Of a stretch of 64,000 nucleotides of DNA, positions 27,193 through 35,944 are shown piece by piece. The notes under the pieces were generated by a model, which saw nothing but the letters and a program-made list of their open reading frames with translations, was not told the origin of the DNA and did no database searches. Made by a program: the position numbers and the translations under genes. The first letter of the stretch is position 1. Every line of letters starts with the position of its first letter. This DNA comes from Thalassospira marina (GTDB lineage: Bacteria > Pseudomonadota > Alphaproteobacteria > Rhodospirillales > Thalassospiraceae): the NCBI RefSeq assembly GCF_002844375.1, contig NZ_CP024199.1:3016001-3080000 (forward strand), written 5' to 3'.

Positions 27193-28064
27193 TGGGTAGC
27201 CCGAAACTTATTGCCGCTGCCGTTGTTCTGGTGATTGCCGCGATTGTCGGCTCCATGTGCATCTTCACGGTCCGTCAGGACCAGCAGGCACTGGTGCTGC
27301 AGTTTGGTAATCCGGTCCATGCGATTTCCGAACCGGGTTTGCATTTCAAACTGCCGATCCAGAATGTGGAATATTATGAACGCCGCATCCTGGACCTGGA
27401 CCCGCCGGTACAGCAGGTTCTTCTTTCCGACCAGAAGCGCGTCAATATTGACAGCTTCGCGCGCTGGAAAATTGTTGATCCCCTGCAGTTCCGCAAACGC
27501 GCGCTCAATTCGGCACAGTTCGTGCAGATTTTTGGCCAGCGTCTGAACTCGGTCATCCGTGGCGAACTGGCACAGTCCCCGCTGATTGCCCTTCTGTCTG
27601 ACAACCGCGCCCGCATCATGGAGAAAATCCAGGCGGCCCTGGTTGAACCGGCGAAGGATTTTGGCGTTCAGCTGATCGATGTTCGTATCGGCCGGACCGA
27701 CCTGCCGCAAGAAACCTCGCAGGCGGTGTATAACCGTATGCGTTCGGCCCGTATTGCCGAAGCATCGCAACTGCGCGCCGAAGGTGAGGAAATCAAGGCA
27801 AAAACCCAGGCTGATGCCGACCGTGAAAAAGTCGTGATCCTTGCTGAAGCCCGCCGACAGGCCGAAACCCTGCGCGGTGAAGGTGATGCGGAACGCAACA
27901 AGATCCTTGGGTCGGCCTATGGCAAAGACGCGGAATTCTTTGAATTCTACCGTTCACTGCAGGCCTATCGCGAGGCGCTTGATAACGGCACTACCATGGT
28001 CCTGTCGCCGGATTCTGAATTCTTCAAGTACTTTAATCAGTCAGCCCCCCGCGCAAGCCGCTAG
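27192..28064 (+). CDS. hflC: FtsH protease modulator HflC
   Basis: 290 residues with an N-terminal membrane anchor (LIAAAVVLVIAAIVGSMCIF) and an SPFH domain facing the periplasm (VRQDQQALVLQFGNPV). The C-terminal half is a long charged helix rich in Glu, Ala and Arg, as in other HflC proteins. Its start shares a base with the hflK stop codon. A terminator follows. Confidence 0.95.
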   Translation: MGSPKLIAAAVVLVIAAIVGSMCIFTVRQDQQALVLQFGNPVHAISEPGLHFKLPIQNVEYYERRILDLDPPVQQVLLSDQKRVNIDSFARWKIVDPLQFRKRALNSAQFVQIFGQRLNSVIRGELAQSPLIALLSDNRARIMEKIQAALVEPAKDFGVQLIDVRIGRTDLPQETSQAVYNRMRSARIAEASQLRAEGEEIKAKTQADADREKVVILAEARRQAETLRGEGDAERNKILGSAYGKDAEFFEFYRSLQAYREALDNGTTMVLSPDSEFFKYFNQSAPRASR

Positions 28065-28076
28065 ACAAATTGACAG

Positions 28077-28108
28077 GGCGACCGGCATACTCTGCCGGTC
28101 GCCTTTTT
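28077..28108 (+). terminator. rho-independent terminator of hflKC
   Basis: An 11-bp stem (28077-28087 with 28093-28103), loop TACTC and TTTTT. Confidence 0.9.
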
Positions 28109-28141
28109 GATTCATAAATAAAAAACGGAACGTCCGCCCCC

Positions 28142-28336
28142 ATGAAAGAACTCGCCACAGCCATTCTTCTGGCAATCGCGCTGGAGGGAATGTTTTATTC
28201 GCTGTTTCCGCGCGGGGCGAAACGGGTCATGGAACTTATGCAGGAAATTTCCGAAACCCAATTGCGGATCGGCGGACTGGCCGCTGCCATTTTATGTGTC
28301 GGTGCCATCTGGGCAATGCGCCAGTTCTGGCAATAA
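28142..28336 (+). CDS. DUF2065 family small membrane protein
   Basis: 64 residues with two hydrophobic helices (ATAILLAIALEGMFYSLF and LAAAILCVGAIWAMRQF) separated by a charged amphipathic segment containing PRGAKRVMELMQE. This matches the DUF2065 (YjeT-like) family, often found just after hflC. Its function is unknown; the steady linkage suggests a role with the HflKC/FtsH or DegP envelope system. Terminators and intergenic DNA separate it from both neighbours. Confidence 0.85.
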   Translation: MKELATAILLAIALEGMFYSLFPRGAKRVMELMQEISETQLRIGGLAAAILCVGAIWAMRQFWQ

Positions 28337-28349
28337 TGGCCCCTTAAAC

Positions 28350-28377
28350 TGTGACGATTACCCATTGATACGTCACA
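28350..28377. promoter_or_regulatory. inverted repeat upstream of degP
   Basis: TGTGACG (28350-28356) and CGTCACA (28371-28377) separated by 14 bases, about 175 bases before the degP start. It has no T-run. It is a possible operator for a stress regulator; the spacing does not fit a CRP site. Confidence 0.4.
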
Positions 28378-28550
28378 GAAAGCACCCCTGACACAAATTC
28401 CCCTACAGAAAACAGACTTCTACCTTAGACTTGCCCTTTTTTCGCCAAACTCGCCCCTAATTTGGGAAAGGTGCGGTGCAGTCCCTTGCATCGCCTGCTG
28501 CACAAATCATAAAAATCTCCGTGAACGCGGCAACAAACAGGATCAATACC

Positions 28551-30053
28551 ATGCGAAAAGCGTTTTACAATCCGGCCCGCAAGCTGTCTGCGGCGCTCGT
28601 GATTGTGTTATTCGGTGTGACGAGCATCGCGCAAAGCGCGTATGCCCGCAGCGCACCTGACAGTTTTGCCGACATGGCTGAACGGCTGCTTCCCGCCGTT
28701 GTCAATATCTCGACCAGCCAGCTTGTCGCCGACCGCCAGGGTCCTGACTTCCAGTTCCCTCCCGGTTCCCCGTTTGAAGACCTGTTCCGTGACTTTATGG
28801 AACGCAATGGCCAGGGCAAAGGCGGCGACCAGAACGCGCCTAAAAAGCACCGTGCAACGGCCCTGGGTTCGGGCTTCATCATTTCGGCTGACGGCTATAT
28901 CGTTACCAACAACCACGTCATTGATGGCGCCGACGAAATTTCGGTTACCCTGCATGATAACGAAACCCTGCCAGCCAAGCTGATCGGCCGTGATGCAAAA
29001 ACCGACGTCGCGCTTCTGAAGGTTGAACCGAAAAAAGACCTGCCCTTCGTTAAATGGGGCGATTCGGACAAAGCCCGCGTTGGCGAATGGGCCATGGCGA
29101 TTGGCAACCCGTTTGGTCTGGGCGGCACCGTGACCGCCGGTATCATTTCGGCACGTAACCGCGATATCAACCAGGGTCCGTATGATGACTTCATACAGAC
29201 CGATGCCTCGATCAACCGTGGCAACTCTGGTGGTCCGCTGTTCAATATGGATGGCGACGTGATCGGCATTAACAGCGCCATCTATTCGCCTTCTGGCGGG
29301 TCGGTCGGCATTGGTTTTGCCATTCCTTCGGCAATTGCGGAATCCGTTGTCGAACAGATCAAGGAATATGGCCGTCCGCGTCGTGGCTGGCTGGGTGTCC
29401 ACATCCAGACCGTGACCGATGACATCGCCGATTCTGTTGGCCTGGACGAAGCCTATGGCGCAATGGTTGCTGGTGTCACCAAAGACGGCCCGGCTGAAAA
29501 AGCCGGCATCCAGCAGGGCGACGTTATCCTGCGCTTTGATGGCAAAAAGGTTGAAAGCATGCGTCGCCTGCCGCGCATCGTTGCAGAAACCAAGATCGGC
29601 AAATCCGTCGATGTTGAACTGTGGCGCGACGGCAAGAAAAAAGACGTCACTGTTGACCTTGGCGAGCTGAAAGAAGACCAGGTTGCAGAAAATGATTCTG
29701 GCGACCAGCAGGAACAGGCAACCCCGGAAGCTTCCAGCGAAGCCACCATTGATGCCCTTGGCCTCAAGGTTGCCAACATTGATGACGAACTGCGCCAGCG
29801 CTTCAACCTGACCGCCGATACCGAAGGTGTCGTGGTGACCGATGTTGATACCGCCAGCTTCTCGGCTGAAAAGGGTGTTCGCCCGGGCGATATCATCCTT
29901 GAAGCCTCGCACCAGTCAGTCACCAATATCGATGAAGTGCAGAAAGCCGTTAAATCGGCACAGGATGACGGCAAACGCACCATTCTGATGCTGATCGAAA
30001 CGTCTGCCGGTCCGCGTTATTTCGGCCTGACGCTCGATAAAAAAGACAAATAA
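28551..30053 (+). CDS. degP: periplasmic serine protease Do (DegP/HtrA)
   Basis: Degrades and chaperones misfolded periplasmic proteins. 500 residues from the ATG at 28551, giving a normal signal peptide (LSAALVIVLFGVTSIAQSAYA). The catalytic triad is visible: His in GYIVTNNHVIDGADE, Asp in DAKTDVALLKV, Ser in RGNSGGPLF. Two PDZ domains follow (one starts RRGWLGVHIQTV near residue 280; the second covers the last 90 residues), joined by a Glu/Gln-rich linker. Confidence 0.95.
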   Translation: MRKAFYNPARKLSAALVIVLFGVTSIAQSAYARSAPDSFADMAERLLPAVVNISTSQLVADRQGPDFQFPPGSPFEDLFRDFMERNGQGKGGDQNAPKKHRATALGSGFIISADGYIVTNNHVIDGADEISVTLHDNETLPAKLIGRDAKTDVALLKVEPKKDLPFVKWGDSDKARVGEWAMAIGNPFGLGGTVTAGIISARNRDINQGPYDDFIQTDASINRGNSGGPLFNMDGDVIGINSAIYSPSGGSVGIGFAIPSAIAESVVEQIKEYGRPRRGWLGVHIQTVTDDIADSVGLDEAYGAMVAGVTKDGPAEKAGIQQGDVILRFDGKKVESMRRLPRIVAETKIGKSVDVELWRDGKKKDVTVDLGELKEDQVAENDSGDQQEQATPEASSEATIDALGLKVANIDDELRQRFNLTADTEGVVVTDVDTASFSAEKGVRPGDIILEASHQSVTNIDEVQKAVKSAQDDGKRTILMLIETSAGPRYFGLTLDKKDK

Positions 30054-30080
30054 GACCTGAAGGCATTCAGTCTTGAAAAG

Positions 30081-30116
30081 AAAGGGGCGGTCCTGCAAAT
30101 GGACCGCCCCTTTTGT
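30081..30116. terminator. bidirectional terminator between degP and serB
   Basis: A 13-bp stem (30081-30093 with 30101-30113) flanked by A and T runs on both sides, between convergent genes. Confidence 0.9.
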
Positions 30117-30139
30117 ATTTCAAACGCCCAACCGGTTAA

Positions 30140-31036
30140 TCAGGCTTCAACAAACTGATCGCGGGCATAGCCCTGCAAATACAGAAGTGCGGTTAAATCA
30201 CCATGATTGATGCGAATGCGCGCCTGCGCCTGGACAGACGGCTTGGCATGAAAGGCAACGCCCGTTCCCGCGAGCGAGATCATCTGCAAATCATTGGCTC
30301 CATCGCCCACGGCAATGGCATCGGCAACGGTGATGCCGTTCTGTGCTGCCAGCGTTTCCAGGGCATCAACCTTTGCCTGGCGGTCAAGCACGGGTTTCTG
30401 CACCTTGCCAGTCAGGGTTTTGCCATCATCGGTCAACAGGACATTGGCCTGGTCAAAATCAAAGCCCAGTTCGCGACGTACCGCCGATGTAAAGAAATCA
30501 AACCCGCCTGAAACCAGGGCCGCAAAGGCCCCATTGGTGCGCATGGTCGCAACAAGGGTGCGCGCACCACCGGTATATTCCACCCGCTTCCAGGCTTCAT
30601 CAAGCATCGCAACCGACATGCCCGCCAGCAAACCGACCCGTTCATCAAGGGCGGCTTCAAAATCCAGCTCGCCATTCATGGCGCGCGCGGTAATGGCAGC
30701 GACACGGTCCTTGACGCCGGCGAAATCGGCAAGTTCATCAAGGGTTTCGCCTGTCACCATGGTGCTGTCCATATCGGCAATCAGCAGCTTTTTGGCGCGC
30801 CCTTCTGTGATCTGGACCACTTTATCAGCGGCAATATCGCAGTTTTCCAATGCCTTTTCGGCGGCTTCGCACGTTACACCTGTAAAGAAAAGGTCACAGG
30901 CCTCGCCTGTTGCCAGCCAGCGCATCTCGCCTGTTTCCGCGCCATTGGCACGAAGGGCGGCTGTTGCCGTTTCAATCATGCCCTCGCTTAGGGCACCGGA
31001 ATTGGGCGCTGTGATCAGGGTCAGGACCAGATCCAT
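30140..31036 (-). CDS. serB: phosphoserine phosphatase
   Basis: Last step of serine synthesis. 298 residues with an N-terminal regulatory region of about 75 residues and a HAD hydrolase domain: nucleophile motif LIADMDSTMV (DxDST type), motif II Ser in ALVSGGFDFF, and VGDGANDLQMI near the C-terminus. The ATG is preceded by AAGGAG. Length and domain order match the E. coli-like SerB of alphaproteobacteria. Confidence 0.95.
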   Translation of the reverse strand: MDLVLTLITAPNSGALSEGMIETATAALRANGAETGEMRWLATGEACDLFFTGVTCEAAEKALENCDIAADKVVQITEGRAKKLLIADMDSTMVTGETLDELADFAGVKDRVAAITARAMNGELDFEAALDERVGLLAGMSVAMLDEAWKRVEYTGGARTLVATMRTNGAFAALVSGGFDFFTSAVRRELGFDFDQANVLLTDDGKTLTGKVQKPVLDRQAKVDALETLAAQNGITVADAIAVGDGANDLQMISLAGTGVAFHAKPSVQAQARIRINHGDLTALLYLQGYARDQFVEA

Positions 31037-31224
31037 TTATTGCAGGCTCCTTGCTGGCTGTAAGGATGAAAAACGTGCTGTCTTTATCCTGATTGCACAG
31101 GTCAAAGACAAGAAAAGTTTCGGAAAAAGCGGAACATCAACGGCGTAGAAACATTGATACAATAAGAAGCCCTGTTACTTTGAACATTCATGGATGAAAT
31201 TTCCGTCCGTTATGAAAGCCAGTT

Positions 31225-31479
31225 ATGGACATCAGCACATTCACCGCCCGCGAGTTTAACCAGGACACCAGCAAGGCCAAAAAAGCCAGCCTGCGGGGTC
31301 CGGTTTTCATCACCGACCGGGGCAAACCGGCCCATGTCCTGCTGTCGATAGAGCAGTATCAGAAGATTTTGGGCCTTGCGCCTTCCATCGTGGATCTGCT
31401 GGCAAAGCCCGAAACGGCCGATATCGACCTGAAACCCCAGCGCATCGAGAACATGTCCGACATTGCGGATTTTGAATAA
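31225..31479 (+). CDS. Phd/YefM family antitoxin
   Basis: 84 residues. The N-terminal half (ISTFTAREFNQDTSKAKKAS, then GPVFITDRGKPAHVLLSIEQY) is the Phd/YefM DNA-binding fold; the C-terminal half would wrap the toxin. It neutralises the PIN toxin encoded immediately downstream and should repress the shared promoter. It overlaps the toxin gene by one base (TAATG). Confidence 0.9.
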   Translation: MDISTFTAREFNQDTSKAKKASLRGPVFITDRGKPAHVLLSIEQYQKILGLAPSIVDLLAKPETADIDLKPQRIENMSDIADFE

Positions 31480-31928
31480 TGTATTTGCTAGACAGTGACG
31501 TCATCGTCGAACTCAGAAAAGCTGGCACCGGAAAAGCCAACGAAAATGTCGTGAACTGGGCGAACTCCGTCCCCACGGCAGGGACTTTTCTGTCAGCAAT
31601 CACCATCCTTGAACTGGAAATCGCCATTCTGGAATTTGAATGGCAGGACGAAGAACGTGGCCCGATGATGCGCCAATGGCTTGATGACCAGGTCGTTCCC
31701 GCCTTTGATGGCCGGGTATTGCCGATCAACGAAAAAGTGGCGCGCAAATTTGCACAGTTCCACAGCCATACCCCGCATTCCGAGGGGGCAACCCTGCTTG
31801 CCGCGACCGCCCTTGTGCATGGCTTGACGGTTGTGACCCGCAATACCGATGAATTCAAACAAACCGGTGTCACCATCTGTAACCCGTGGGATGCCCCCGA
31901 AGACGCGCCGTGTAACCCTGACGGCTAG
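31479..31928 (+). CDS. VapC-like PIN domain toxin (FitB type)
   Basis: 149 residues. A PIN-domain ribonuclease with first acid Asp5 (YLLDSDVIVEL), second acid Glu45 (ITILELEIAI) and the C-terminal TRNTDEF motif. The third acidic position, normally Asp at the start of DALIAATA, is Ala104 here (EGATLLAATA), with Glu102 two residues away. Activity is therefore probable but not certain. It forms a type II toxin-antitoxin operon with the upstream Phd-like gene, inserted between serB and miaA. Confidence 0.88.
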   Translation: MYLLDSDVIVELRKAGTGKANENVVNWANSVPTAGTFLSAITILELEIAILEFEWQDEERGPMMRQWLDDQVVPAFDGRVLPINEKVARKFAQFHSHTPHSEGATLLAATALVHGLTVVTRNTDEFKQTGVTICNPWDAPEDAPCNPDG

Positions 31929-32264
31929 TCAAACAGGACCATATCATCTGTGCCCACCGCATTTTAGGGGCCACCGGCGATGGTGCCGATTTCATGCGGT
32001 GGTAATCCCCCCATCCCTTCCTGCCCTGAAACATCCCAAGAATTTGGCCTGCCGGGAAACCATTCCCACCCTTTGCCGGGTTTCGCCATAAATGCCCGGC
32101 CCCTTTGCGGCCTTTCTTACATTTCCAATGCAAACAGTTTATGGATAAGGGTGCCTTGCACCTGTTATATCCGCCGCCAGACGGCGATGGCTTTGGGCAT
32201 TTCGGCAATATGCCGGAAAACAGGCCCCCATCGTCCATCCGACCGGCAAAACGGAACTGCATTG
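31929..32264. other. non-coding stretch between the toxin gene and miaA
   Basis: About 335 bases. The miaA frame stays open through it, but without a good start or conserved sequence. No clear terminator or promoter could be fixed. Confidence 0.4.
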
Positions 32265-33290
32265 ATGAGTGATACCAACATCCCCGCTGCCCCTGCATCG
32301 CCAAACGCTGCACCAGCCGATGCCGCCGCCCCTGGCGAAGGCGGCCGGTTTTTGCCCGTCATTATTGTGGCCGGGCCAACGGCCAGTGGTAAATCAGCGC
32401 TGGCACTGGATCTGGCCAAGGAATTTAACGGCGTCATCATCAATGCCGATAGCATGCAGGTCTATCGCGAATTGCGCGTCCTGAGCGCGCGGCCCGATGA
32501 CAGCGAAACAGCACGGGCCCCGCATCGCCTTTATGGTGTGCTGTCCGGCGCCGAGGCGTGCTCGGCCGGGAAATGGCGGGAAATGGCCCTGACCGAAATC
32601 GCCGCCTGCCATCAAAACGGGCAACTGCCCATCGTAACAGGCGGCACAGGCATGTATTTAAATGCCCTGACCAATGGCATCGCCCCGATTCCCGATATCG
32701 ACAAATCCGTGCGTGACCAGGTCACCGCCGAGCTTGAGGCCATGGGCCATGCGGCCTTTTTTGCCAGATTGCAGCAACAGGACGCAGCAACGGCCGCAAC
32801 ACTTGACCCCGCCAACAGCCAGCGGCTGATTCGCGCCGCCGAGGTTTTACGGGCGACCGGGCATGGTTTGGCGTATTGGCACGGCGCTGCAATGCTGCCT
32901 CCCCCTCCGGGCATGGCTTTTCTGAAATTCTGTTACATGCCGCCGCGCGACATTCTTTATGACCGCTGCAATCGCCGGTTTGATCTGATGATCGAACAGG
33001 GCGCGATCGAAGAAGTGCGCCTGCTGCTTGAACAGAACCTTCCACCCGAATCCCCGGTAATGAAGGCGGTAGGTGTGCGCGAACTGGGTGCCTACCTATC
33101 TGGCGCCCTGTCACTGGCCGATGCAAAAACCCTCGCACAGCGTGAAACGCGCCGATATGCCAAGCGCCAATTGACCTGGTTTCGCCACCAGATGACGGAC
33201 CGCGAAACCATCGACGCGCAATATTCGGAAAGTCTGGCAAGCAAATTGCGTAATCTTGTTCACCAATTTCTGTTGACCGCGCCAAAGTGA
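32265..33290 (+). CDS. miaA: tRNA dimethylallyltransferase
   Basis: Adds a dimethylallyl group to A37 of tRNAs that read UNN codons. 341 residues from the ATG at 32265. An Ala/Pro-rich N-terminal extension of about 29 residues precedes the P-loop (VAGPTASGKSALAL), DSMQVYRELRV and the TGGTGMYLNAL motif, all typical. The chosen start is supported by the ACGGAA upstream and by the lack of conserved sequence before it. It is followed by a terminator and the ilv genes. Confidence 0.93.
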   Translation: MSDTNIPAAPASPNAAPADAAAPGEGGRFLPVIIVAGPTASGKSALALDLAKEFNGVIINADSMQVYRELRVLSARPDDSETARAPHRLYGVLSGAEACSAGKWREMALTEIAACHQNGQLPIVTGGTGMYLNALTNGIAPIPDIDKSVRDQVTAELEAMGHAAFFARLQQQDAATAATLDPANSQRLIRAAEVLRATGHGLAYWHGAAMLPPPPGMAFLKFCYMPPRDILYDRCNRRFDLMIEQGAIEEVRLLLEQNLPPESPVMKAVGVRELGAYLSGALSLADAKTLAQRETRRYAKRQLTWFRHQMTDRETIDAQYSESLASKLRNLVHQFLLTAPK

Positions 33291-33330
33291 GGCGATAGTT
33301 TGGCCTCTCCGCCGGTGAAATGGCGGAAAA

Positions 33331-33351
33331 CCGCCGTTTCGGCGGCTTTTT
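33331..33351 (+). terminator. terminator after miaA or attenuator before ilvB
   Basis: A short CCGCCG/CGGCGG stem with TTT loop, A-rich before and CTTTTT after. It lies 41 bases after the miaA stop and 92 bases before ilvB. A promoter-like TTGACC-N17-TAGTTT (33273-33301) lies before it. Confidence 0.65.
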
Positions 33352-33378
33352 CAACCCCAATTACAGGGTAGATCGATC

Positions 33379-33423
33379 ATGTTGCAATCTCGCGGTTATC
33401 ACGCGACACGTTGTTGTCGCTAA
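33379..33423 (+). promoter_or_regulatory. 14-codon leader ORF with overlapping hairpins before ilvB
   Basis: A small frame, MLQSRGYHATRCCR and stop, ends 19 bases before the ilvB ATG, with AGGG upstream. Two hairpins can form in it: TCGCG/CGCGA (33390-33394, 33402-33406) and GCGACA/TGTCGC (33403-33408, 33415-33420). They share GCGA and exclude each other. It contains no Ile or Val and one Leu codon, so it is not a classic ilv attenuator peptide. Confidence 0.4.
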
Positions 33424-33442
33424 GTAAGAGGCTCGAAGAATC

Positions 33443-35206
33443 ATGGCAGAACGTATTATGAATGGTGCAGAAGTAGTGTTGCAGGCCCTGGCAGATCAGG
33501 GTGTGGAAGTCGTATTCGGCTATCCCGGCGGCGCTGTGCTTCCGCTATATGACGAGATATTCAAACAGAATCACATTCGTCACGTTCTAGTGCGCCATGA
33601 ACAGGCTGCCGTGCATGCCGCCGAAGGCTATGCGCGTTCCACCGGCAAGGTTGGCTGCGTTCTGGTTACCAGCGGCCCCGGTGCGACAAATGCCGTTACG
33701 GGCCTGACCGATGCATTGCTCGATTCTATTCCCATTGTCTGCCTGACCGGCCAGGTGCCGACACACCTGATTGGCAATGATGCCTTTCAGGAAGCAGACA
33801 CCACCGGCATTACCCGCCCCTGCACCAAACACAATTATCTGGTGAAGGAAAGTGACCGTCTGGCGCGCACGATGCACGAGGCCTTCCATGTTGCGACCAC
33901 TGGTCGCCCTGGCCCTGTCGTGATCGACCTGCCGAAAGACATTCTGGTTAGCCCGGCACCCTATATTGAACCCTCACAGGTTCAGCACCGCACCTATAAT
34001 CCGCAGGTTAAGGGCGATCGTTCGCAGATCGAAAAGGCGGTTGAAATTCTGGCTTCGGCCAAAAAGCCGATCCTGTATTGCGGGGGTGGTGTTATCAATT
34101 CCGGGCCGCAGGCCTGTAAACTGCTGACCGAATTTACCCGCCTGACCGGCGCACCGATCACCCTGACCCTGATGGGCCTGGGTGCTTACCCGGCATCGGA
34201 TAAACAGTATCTTGGCATGCTGGGCATGCACGGCACCTACGAAGCAAACCTGTCCATGCATGATTGCGACGTCATGATTGCCATTGGTGCCCGTTTTGAT
34301 GACCGCGTCACCGGCAATATCGATTTCTTCTCGCCCGGTTCGACCAAAATCCAGATCGATATCGACCCCAGCTCGATCAACAAAAACGTTGCTGTTGATA
34401 TTGGCATTGTTGGCGATGTTGGCCATGTCCTTGAAGACATGATGAAAATCTGGAAGGCCAAGCAATACAGCATCAATCAGGCTGCCCTTGATTCCTGGTG
34501 GGGCGAGATTGAAGGCTGGCGTGAAAAACGCTGCCTGTCCTATATCCAGCCCAATGACGTGATCAAGCCGCAGCATGTTATTCGCCGCATGCATGCCCTG
34601 ACCCGTGATCGTAAAACCTTCATCACCACCGATGTTGGCCAGCACCAGATGTGGGCGGCACAGCATTTCGGGTTTGAACATCCCAATGAATGGATGACGT
34701 CCGGTGGTCTTGGCACCATGGGTTATGGCCTTCCGGCTGCCATGGGCGTTCAGGTTGCCCATCCCGATGCCACCGTTATCTGCTTTAGCGGTGATGCATC
34801 GATCATGATGAACATCCAGGAATGCGCAACGCTGACCCAGTATCGCCTGCCGGTCAAAACCGTCATCCTCAATAACCGCTATATGGGCATGGTGCGTCAG
34901 TGGCAGCAGTTGCTGCACGGGTCGCGCTATTCCGAAAGCTATAGCGAAACCCTGCCGGACTTCGTCAAGCTGGCCGATGCCTTTGGCTTTACCGGCCTGA
35001 CCTGCACCAACCCGGCTGATCTTGATGATGCCCTTCAGAAAATGCTCGATATTGACGGGCCGGTGATTCTGGATGTGGCGGTGGATGACAAGGAAAACTG
35101 CTTCCCGATGATTCCGTCTGGCAAACCGCACAATGAAATGTTGCTGGGCCATGAAACAAGTGATGCCCAGGCCATCGATTCCGACGAAGGGATGGTCCTG
35201 GTCTAA
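33443..35206 (+). CDS. ilvB: acetolactate synthase, large (catalytic) subunit
   Basis: Thiamine-diphosphate enzyme making acetolactate or acetohydroxybutyrate, the first common step to Val, Leu and Ile. 587 residues. The catalytic Glu region (VRHEQAAVHAAEGYARSTG, near residue 50) and the ThDP/Mg motif (FSGDASIMMNIQECATLTQY) are intact. The regulatory subunit ilvH and the next enzyme ilvC follow on the same strand. Confidence 0.96.
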   Translation: MAERIMNGAEVVLQALADQGVEVVFGYPGGAVLPLYDEIFKQNHIRHVLVRHEQAAVHAAEGYARSTGKVGCVLVTSGPGATNAVTGLTDALLDSIPIVCLTGQVPTHLIGNDAFQEADTTGITRPCTKHNYLVKESDRLARTMHEAFHVATTGRPGPVVIDLPKDILVSPAPYIEPSQVQHRTYNPQVKGDRSQIEKAVEILASAKKPILYCGGGVINSGPQACKLLTEFTRLTGAPITLTLMGLGAYPASDKQYLGMLGMHGTYEANLSMHDCDVMIAIGARFDDRVTGNIDFFSPGSTKIQIDIDPSSINKNVAVDIGIVGDVGHVLEDMMKIWKAKQYSINQAALDSWWGEIEGWREKRCLSYIQPNDVIKPQHVIRRMHALTRDRKTFITTDVGQHQMWAAQHFGFEHPNEWMTSGGLGTMGYGLPAAMGVQVAHPDATVICFSGDASIMMNIQECATLTQYRLPVKTVILNNRYMGMVRQWQQLLHGSRYSESYSETLPDFVKLADAFGFTGLTCTNPADLDDALQKMLDIDGPVILDVAVDDKENCFPMIPSGKPHNEMLLGHETSDAQAIDSDEGMVLV

Positions 35207-35319
35207 CTGGCCTTTTTGCTGCGCGAAAGCGCACCCGAAGAACCGATATTTTCATGATGACAGGCGGGGCCGGCGCGATCACAGACAATCGCCCGCCCCG
35301 ACCCCAGCGGAGCAAGACC

Positions 35320-35829
35320 GTGAAAGAAACCGAAATCTCAAAACACACCATTTCCGTTCTGGTGGACAACGAAGCGGGCGTTCTCGCCCGTGTCATCGGC
35401 CTGTTTTCCGGCCGTGGCTATAACATCGAAAGCCTGACCGTTGCCGAAGTTGATGCCAATTCGCGCCAGTCGCGTATTACGGTTGTGACCTCGGGTACGC
35501 CCATGGTGATCGAACAGATCAAAGCCCAGCTTGGGCGCCTGGTACCGGTTCACAAGGTCAGCGACCTGACCCTGGCTGGCCCCAGCGTTGAACGCGAACT
35601 GGCATTGGTAAAGGTCATTGCGACCGGCGAAAAACGTGTCGAATCCCTGCGTATTGCCGATATTTTCAAGGCACGCGCCGTGGATGCGACCAACACTTCC
35701 TTTATTTTCGAAATCATCGGCAGCCCTGAAAAGATTGATGCCTTCAATAAATTGATGGAGCCGCTTGGCCTTTCGGAAATTTCCCGTACCGGTGTTGCCG
35801 CGATTTCGCGCGGCACCCTGATGATGTGA
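35320..35829 (+). CDS. ilvH: acetolactate synthase, small (regulatory) subunit
   Basis: Activates the large subunit and confers valine feedback inhibition. An N-terminal ACT domain (HTISVLVDNEAGVLARVIGL) is followed by the ALS small-subunit C-terminal domain. The GTG at 35320 is chosen because GGAG lies seven bases upstream and the product (169 residues) has the family length. An ATG at 35254 would add 22 residues of non-conserved, Pro/Arg-rich sequence. Confidence 0.93.
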   Translation: MKETEISKHTISVLVDNEAGVLARVIGLFSGRGYNIESLTVAEVDANSRQSRITVVTSGTPMVIEQIKAQLGRLVPVHKVSDLTLAGPSVERELALVKVIATGEKRVESLRIADIFKARAVDATNTSFIFEIIGSPEKIDAFNKLMEPLGLSEISRTGVAAISRGTLMM

Positions 35830-35944
35830 ATTTGCCCTGCCCCGGCACGGGTCGGGGCGGACGCCAAATACATTTCACCCTTTTAATCCAGCGACCACGC
35901 AAATCAGAAAACAAGCGTGGCCCAACGTCCAGAGGTATCGAAAG

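Noticed and set aside
28350..28377. CRP/FNR-type site before degP
   Set aside because: The TGTGA/TCACA half-sites are separated by far more than the 6 bases of a CRP site, so it is listed only as an unassigned inverted repeat.
33379..33423. classic branched-chain amino-acid attenuator peptide
   Set aside because: The small frame contains no Ile or Val and only one Leu codon, so classical ilv attenuation is not supported.
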